The position numbers and the translations under genes are program-made. The notes beneath the pieces are model-generated. The model did not search any database. It saw only the letters and a program-made list of their open reading frames with translations, and was not told the origin of the DNA. A DNA stretch of 18,918 nucleotides from RGIG4576 sp964613095 (GTDB taxonomy: Bacteria; Bacteroidota; Bacteroidia; Bacteroidales; Muribaculaceae), in the NCBI GenBank assembly GCA_964613095.1, contig CAZTFX010000038.1, positions 1-18,918 of the forward strand. The letters are read 5' to 3'. Each line of letters starts with the position of its first letter. Positions within the stretch are counted from its first letter, which is position 1. This document shows, in pieces, positions 16,083-18,918 of the stretch.

Positions 16083-16111
16083 TTTATAAACCTTTTATAT
16101 TTTTCATGGTA

Positions 16112-16231
16112 CAAAATTACTTTCTTACAAATAGCTTGACAATACCTAAAAATGATGAAATTTATTTTAAATTCCACTTAAAAATCACGATTTTTAGGTA
16201 TTGTCAAGCTATGTTTTTCACGGTAATTTTG
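16112..16231. promoter_or_regulatory. Mirror-image divergent promoters with a 23-bp inverted repeat
   Basis: The region is symmetric about 16171.5. The -7 box TAATTTTG occurs on the plus strand at 16224-16231 and on the minus strand at 16112-16119, each inside a 9-bp palindromic arm (16112-16120 and 16223-16231). A perfect 23-bp inverted repeat (16131-16153 with 16190-16212) covers both -33 regions. ATTG (16200-16203 on plus; 16140-16143 on minus) gives a 20-bp spacer to each -7 box. The two arms flank a 36-bp AT-rich centre. The plus promoter serves the hemerythrin-LuxR gene (ATG 16253), the minus one the porin operon (ATG 16082). The repeat is a strong candidate operator for shared control. 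Confidence 0.75.
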
Positions 16232-16252
16232 CTTGCAAAATTATATGGTTAT

Positions 16253-17209
16253 ATGGAAAGTAATCAAAAATATCTGTATAGTAACAGAATGAGAGACCTC
16301 ATTGACGACAATAGTTCCATATTAATGGTAATGAGCCGTTTTGGTATATCCTTAGGATTCGGAGATAAAAACATTAAAGAAATTTGCGAAGAACAAGGAG
16401 TTGATACCAACACATTCTTGGCTGTGGCAAATTTCATCAGCAATAAAGGGAATGACTATAAAAACATTTCCTTAAAATCCTTGATAGAATATTTAAAACG
16501 AGCTCATTCTTATTTTCTTGATTTTAACCTGCCAACAATTCGTCGCCGACTTCTTGACGCAATAGATTATTCCGAGCCAAACGATGTAGCTGCATTCATT
16601 CTTAAATTCTATGATGAATATGTCACCGAGGTGCGACGACACATGGAATATGAAAACAAAACTGTCTTTGCTTATGTGTATAATCTATTGAATAATCAAA
16701 GTATTCAAAGTTATTCGATTTCTGCATTTGCAAGTAAGCACAATAAAATAAGCAAGAAACTTAAAGAATTAAAAGATATTATTATACGCTACTATCCGGA
16801 AAAAGAAAATGACCTTTTAAATGCTGTACTTTTCGATATAATTAACTGTGAACAAGATTTAATTTCACATTGCCTTGTAGAAGACCATATCTTTATTCCT
16901 GCAGTAGAAGAAATGGAAACGATTATTAAGGCTCAAGAACAAAAAACAAGAACCGACAATTCGGAAAACGAACTTTCGGAATCGGAAAAATTGGAAGCAT
17001 TGAGTCAAAGAGAAATTGAAATCATCGGTTGCGTGGCAAGAGGCTTGACTAACAAAGAAATTGCCAACGAACTATGCCTTTCCATACACACAGTAACAAC
17101 GCATCGAAGAAATATTTCCTCAAAACTGCAAATTCATACTCCTGCAGGACTCACGATATATGCTATAATCAACAAATTAGTGAAACTTCAAGACATCAAG
17201 TTAACTTAA
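16253..17209 (+). CDS. LuxR-type one-component regulator with N-terminal RIC/hemerythrin-like di-iron domain
   Basis: The frame is open from 16055, but that would cross both divergent promoters, so I use ATG 16253 (318 residues). The N-terminal segment (about 12-62; MRDLIDDNSSILMVMSRFGI, then GFGDKNIKEICEEQG) resembles the DUF542/ScdA-N domain, though the usual Cys-Cys pair is absent. A hemerythrin-like helical domain (about 75-225) has His85, His130, Glu134, His163, His206 and Glu210, matching in order and spacing the six iron ligands of E. coli YtfE. A GerE/LuxR HTH (about 247-312; LSQREIEIIGCVARGLTNKE, IANELCLSIHTVTTHRR) ends the protein. I infer a cytoplasmic sensor of iron, NO or oxygen controlling the divergent porin-imelysin-DHOR-ccsBA operon and probably itself. 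Its 3' end overlaps the convergent oxidoreductase gene by 14 bp. Confidence 0.9.
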   Translation: MESNQKYLYSNRMRDLIDDNSSILMVMSRFGISLGFGDKNIKEICEEQGVDTNTFLAVANFISNKGNDYKNISLKSLIEYLKRAHSYFLDFNLPTIRRRLLDAIDYSEPNDVAAFILKFYDEYVTEVRRHMEYENKTVFAYVYNLLNNQSIQSYSISAFASKHNKISKKLKELKDIIIRYYPEKENDLLNAVLFDIINCEQDLISHCLVEDHIFIPAVEEMETIIKAQEQKTRTDNSENELSESEKLEALSQREIEIIGCVARGLTNKEIANELCLSIHTVTTHRRNISSKLQIHTPAGLTIYAIINKLVKLQDIKLT

Positions 17210-18238
17210 TTGTATTTTTTATCATTTCCATCAATTCATACGTTTTGATTAATGACTCCGGACACGAATTATTCTTGAATTCATTATTTTCCACAGAATC
17301 CACAAACGTCTTTATTTCATTATAAAAGCCTTGCGTGTACACTTGATTATTGACAAGTATGGGAGAAAAATTGTTGCGAGAATACAAATACTCAACCGTT
17401 TCAGCTCTGTTGAATATCTTCTCAAGCGGAATACCGCATATTTTACCTTGTCGGGGCATAAACGTTAATTCTTCCATGCAATCCAGCATATAAACACCGG
17501 CATGAGTGCATACCGATAGTGTTTCTTGGGCTTTTTTCCACGAATATTCCGTGGATAATTCCAGCGTTCCGGTAATATTGCCGTGTTTCAATATCATCAT
17601 AAGTGAATCGGAATAAATTCTCTCACATGCAATCAATTCGGCTCCGCCGAAAAGATAGGTGACAATATCCAAAGGATGAATATATAAATCGATTAACGCA
17701 TTACCTTCGGGATAGGCTCCGGTAAGATATCTCAAATTATAACTGATTATTTTTTCTTTTTTCAATCTTTTACATAATATCCCTATGGCAGGTGAATATC
17801 GTTTTTGCAAGCCTGCGACTACAGTCGGAGAACCATGCTTACGTTGCAAGTCGATAAGTTCTAGAAGTTCATCCAATGATGAACATGGAGGTTTTTCTAT
17901 AAACAAACTTTTCCGCTTTTCAACACCTTTTTCGCTACTTCGAAATGAGAGGAAGGAGAAACCGAAACAAACACTCCCTTGACAGAATCATCATTAATAA
18001 TATCATCAACGGATGTTGTGCCTTTTATGTATTGAAACTTTCTGCCGATAAGTTTTGCCTTATCTTCGGAAGTTACACAAATATATTTCAACGGAATGTG
18101 CAGATAATCCAGTACAGGATAGAGGTTACTTAAGCTATGTTGTCCCATTCCGATAAAAGCAAATTGACTGTCATAATTTTGCGAGAGCCAAGCATTTGTC
18201 CTCGCTCGCTTATACCTGTTTATTATTTTCTGTATCAT
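17196..18238 (-). pseudogene. Gfo/Idh/MocA-family oxidoreductase, split by a frameshift
   Basis: Two overlapping frames form one family member of about 347 residues. The N-terminal part (18238 down to 17897, 113 residues) has the Rossmann start FAFIGMGQHSLSN and ends AKKVLKSGKVCL followed by TAG. The second part (17906 down to 17196) continues FIEKPPCSSLDELLELI, the hallmark sGK.vf.EKP motif. Adding one T in the short T-run at about 17902-17904 restores KSGKVCFIEKPP, so a one-base deletion is the simplest explanation. The rest has NALIDLYIHPLDIVTYLFGG, including the family's catalytic-type D..iHp.D segment. Such enzymes are NAD(P)-dependent sugar or cyclitol oxidoreductases. The 5' end overlaps the radical SAM frame by 29 bp, so they formed a unit. 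A sequencing error is possible. Confidence 0.75.
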
Positions 18239-18918
18239 ATTTCTGTAACTCCTTTAGATGTTTACGATAAGTCTGCTTGGGGTTTTCACTCCAACGATAT
18301 TTCCCATAAAAGACTTCAATTAATCGTTTCGGGAAAATCTTCTCAAAGTTACGCAAAAGAATTAAATCATATTTACGATGAAAGTTAATCCAACACCCAT
18401 TGCAATTATTAAAGTGATGGCATTGCGTTTTACAACTTGTTTTACCGTTAAATATTTCATCTAATGAATGTAAATGAATATTTCCCAATTTTACATCAAG
18501 ATTTTGGCAAATTGGTACATCACCATTACTATGAACCACAAGGCAACTCATAATGGACTGACAACGCAAATTCAGATTACCTTTTCGCCATTGGTCGTAT
18601 AATGCAACAAAATCATAGTTTTCCTGCGTCAGATGAATATTGGATGGAATATGGTTGACGAAATCATCAGCCGCCAACAGGTCTGCTTTAGTATCAAAGA
18701 ATGCCATTGTGCCGTAAATGCCGATCCTCACATCTATGTCATAAAATTTGGCAATATTTATGACATATTCCATATCTTCAAATGTATTCCACGGTGAGAG
18801 ACAGAACATCAAAGATATCGGAGCCTCATTTCTAAGAATTTCAACCACCTTTATAACTTTGTCCACTAGTGTCTATTAAATTTGTTTAAAATCAATCTTT
18901 ATTCTCTCATGCACAATA
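18210..18918 (-). pseudogene. Radical SAM protein with SPASM domain, interrupted; 5' part beyond the window
   Basis: An uninterrupted frame of 218 codons runs from GTG 18866 to 18210. It begins in the middle of a radical SAM barrel (DKVIKVVEILRNEAPISLMF). It ends with a SPASM-type auxiliary cluster domain whose cysteines are at 102, 108, 120, 145, 149, 155 and 158 (C..SNGDVPIC with G-x4-C, then C-x3-C-x5-C-x2-C). The CxxxCxxC motif is absent from the window. In the same frame upstream are two consecutive stops (TAA 18876-18878, TAG 18873-18875), and before them an open stretch IVHERIKIDFKQI that resembles the family's H-x-x-I-R segment. This suggests a nonsense-interrupted gene continuing past the right edge. 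Alternatively the upstream stretch is a different gene's end. It overlaps the start of the Gfo/Idh/MocA gene. Confidence 0.55.

Noticed and set aside
16131..16212. The 23-bp inverted repeat read as a transcription terminator hairpin
   Set aside because: It lies between two divergent genes, upstream of both -7 boxes, so neither transcript should contain it.
16055..16252. 66 extra N-terminal codons for the regulator
   Set aside because: They would lie across both -7 boxes and the 23-bp inverted repeat, overlap the porin start, and do not resemble any domain. ATG 16253 fits the family N-terminus.
17897..17906. Programmed -1 frameshifting in the Gfo/Idh/MocA gene
   Set aside because: The shift site does not form a canonical X-XXY-YYZ slippery heptamer, and I saw no strong downstream stem-loop. 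A one-base deletion is simpler.

Overview
The window looks like a piece of an AT-rich Bacteroidales chromosome. The evidence is the ExbD-TonB pair with a Bacteroidetes-type TonB N-terminus, a head-GIN lipoprotein, lipoproteins with acidic residues straight after the lipid cysteine, a fused CcsBA cytochrome c synthase, and several promoter candidates fitting the Bacteroidetes pattern TTTG-N20-TAnnTTTG instead of sigma-70. I cannot assign a genus. There are no tRNA, rRNA, IS or CRISPR features, and no gene-free stretch exceeds 263 bp.

Layout. 1-1082 (+) is the end of an energy-transduction operon: the 3' end of exbD, then a tonB-family gene closed by a strong hairpin terminator. 1222-1650 (+) is a small membrane PH-domain gene with its own promoter. 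1750-4456 (-) holds a flavin reductase, a secreted endonuclease/exonuclease/phosphatase-fold protein and a secreted bleomycin-hydrolase-like cysteine peptidase. 4690-9480 (+) holds a periplasmic GH3 glycosidase, a cytoplasmic catalase and a GIN-domain lipoprotein, ending at a terminator shared with the next operon.

The most interesting part is 9522-17209. A minus-strand operon encodes, in order of transcription, an outer-membrane porin, an imelysin lipoprotein, a di-heme c-type oxidoreductase lipoprotein of the DHOR (thiol oxidoreductase) family, and CcsBA, which would attach heme to the CxxCH motifs of that oxidoreductase. Divergent from it is a one-component regulator that fuses a RIC/YtfE-like di-iron domain, with all six expected ligands, to a LuxR-type HTH. 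The shared promoter region is an exact mirror: two identical -7 boxes and a perfect 23-bp inverted repeat covering both -33 regions, all on one dyad axis. I infer an envelope metal (most likely iron) acquisition or oxidation system under control of an iron/NO/oxygen-sensing regulator. Two strong hairpins sit in the intercistronic gaps of this operon.

17196-18918 (-) looks decayed. A Gfo/Idh/MocA oxidoreductase is split by a one-base frameshift, and a SPASM-containing radical SAM gene is interrupted by two consecutive in-frame stops. The pair probably belonged to a biosynthetic (polysaccharide or small-molecule) locus extending off the right edge.
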